5,142 nt of DNA from Actinomycetota bacterium. Lineage in GTDB: Bacteria > Actinomycetota > Thermoleophilia > Gaiellales > Gaiellaceae. Positions within the stretch are counted from its first letter, which is position 1. Every line of letters starts with the position of its first letter. Below, one piece after another: positions 5,067 to 5,142 of the stretch. Position numbers and translations under genes: made by a program. The notes below the pieces were generated by a model. The model saw only the letters and a program-made list of their open reading frames with translations. It was not told the DNA's origin and did not search any database. The DNA lies in the NCBI GenBank assembly GCA_013821525.1, contig JACDGR010000270.1:1-5142 (forward strand), written 5' to 3'.

Positions 5067-5142
5067 TCAGGCCGCGGTTTTCAGTAGTGCTCCTTGTGCA
5101 TCGTCCCACGTCGCGCGGACCTCGTGCGGCGTCTTGTAGTCG
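5067..5142 (-). CDS. C-terminal end of a probable IS3-like transposase (partial)
   Basis: The minus strand from the window edge encodes 24 residues, DYKTPHEVRATW followed by DDAQGALLKTAA, then TGA at 5069-5067. The pattern of a Tyr-Lys/Arg-Thr-Pro-x-Glu-Val block followed by a short helix and stop is typical of the end of rve-type integrases of the IS3/IS481 kind. The rest, including any DDE residues, lies beyond the window. The element's right end should lie within a few tens of bases downstream of this stop, inside or next to the GNAT gene. The fragment is too short to assign an IS family firmly. Confidence 0.6.
   Translation of the reverse strand, partial: DYKTPHEVRATWDDAQGALLKTAA

Overview
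This is a high-GC chromosomal window with GTG starts next to ATG starts, purine-rich ribosome binding sites and a DipZ-type CcdA-thioredoxin fusion. It reads as actinobacterial. The style of the secreted cupredoxin-like and CHRD proteins suggests a soil lineage such as Thermoleophilia or Rubrobacteria, but that placement is an inference. No rRNA, tRNA, CRISPR array or origin was seen.

Layout. Positions 1-600 hold decayed or miscalled coding sequence. One is an unrecognised protein fragment with a frame break near 65. The other is a small two-helix membrane protein whose reading frame breaks in a G run near 327 and again in an A run near 484. A well-formed ribosome binding site then precedes a secreted cupredoxin-like protein (614-994, +). 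Positions 995-1576 have no convincing gene but hold several inverted repeats, the best being a 12-nt stem with one mismatch at 1199-1230.

The core is a divergent pair. dipZ (1577-3238, -) encodes a membrane disulfide reductase made of a CcdA transporter, a TlpA-like thioredoxin and a DipZ C-terminal domain. A secreted CHRD-domain protein (3374-3811, +) faces the other way. Their shared 135-bp promoter region carries a direct repeat with an 11-bp period, as expected for an OmpR/PhoB-type response regulator. A strong hairpin terminator follows the CHRD gene.

The right part is ordinary accessory content: a VOC (glyoxalase/bleomycin-resistance fold) protein (3973-4353, -) divergent from a GNAT acetyltransferase (4505-5062, +), with an imperfect duplicated element between them. 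At the right edge, 4 bp after the GNAT stop, is the C-terminal end of a probable IS3-like transposase on the minus strand. An insertion sequence therefore abuts or enters the 3' end of the acetyltransferase gene.

How the genes fit together: the centre looks like an extracytoplasmic redox/copper locus. DipZ carries electrons outward through two cysteine pairs, the cupredoxin-like protein has copper-type ligands, and the mature CHRD protein has exactly two cysteines and could be a DipZ client. That link is a hypothesis from gene position and residue content only. I see no clearly unprecedented multi-gene system. The most informative items are the 11-bp-period repeat, the possible DipZ-CHRD partnership, the lengthened copper loop and the homopolymer-associated frame breaks.
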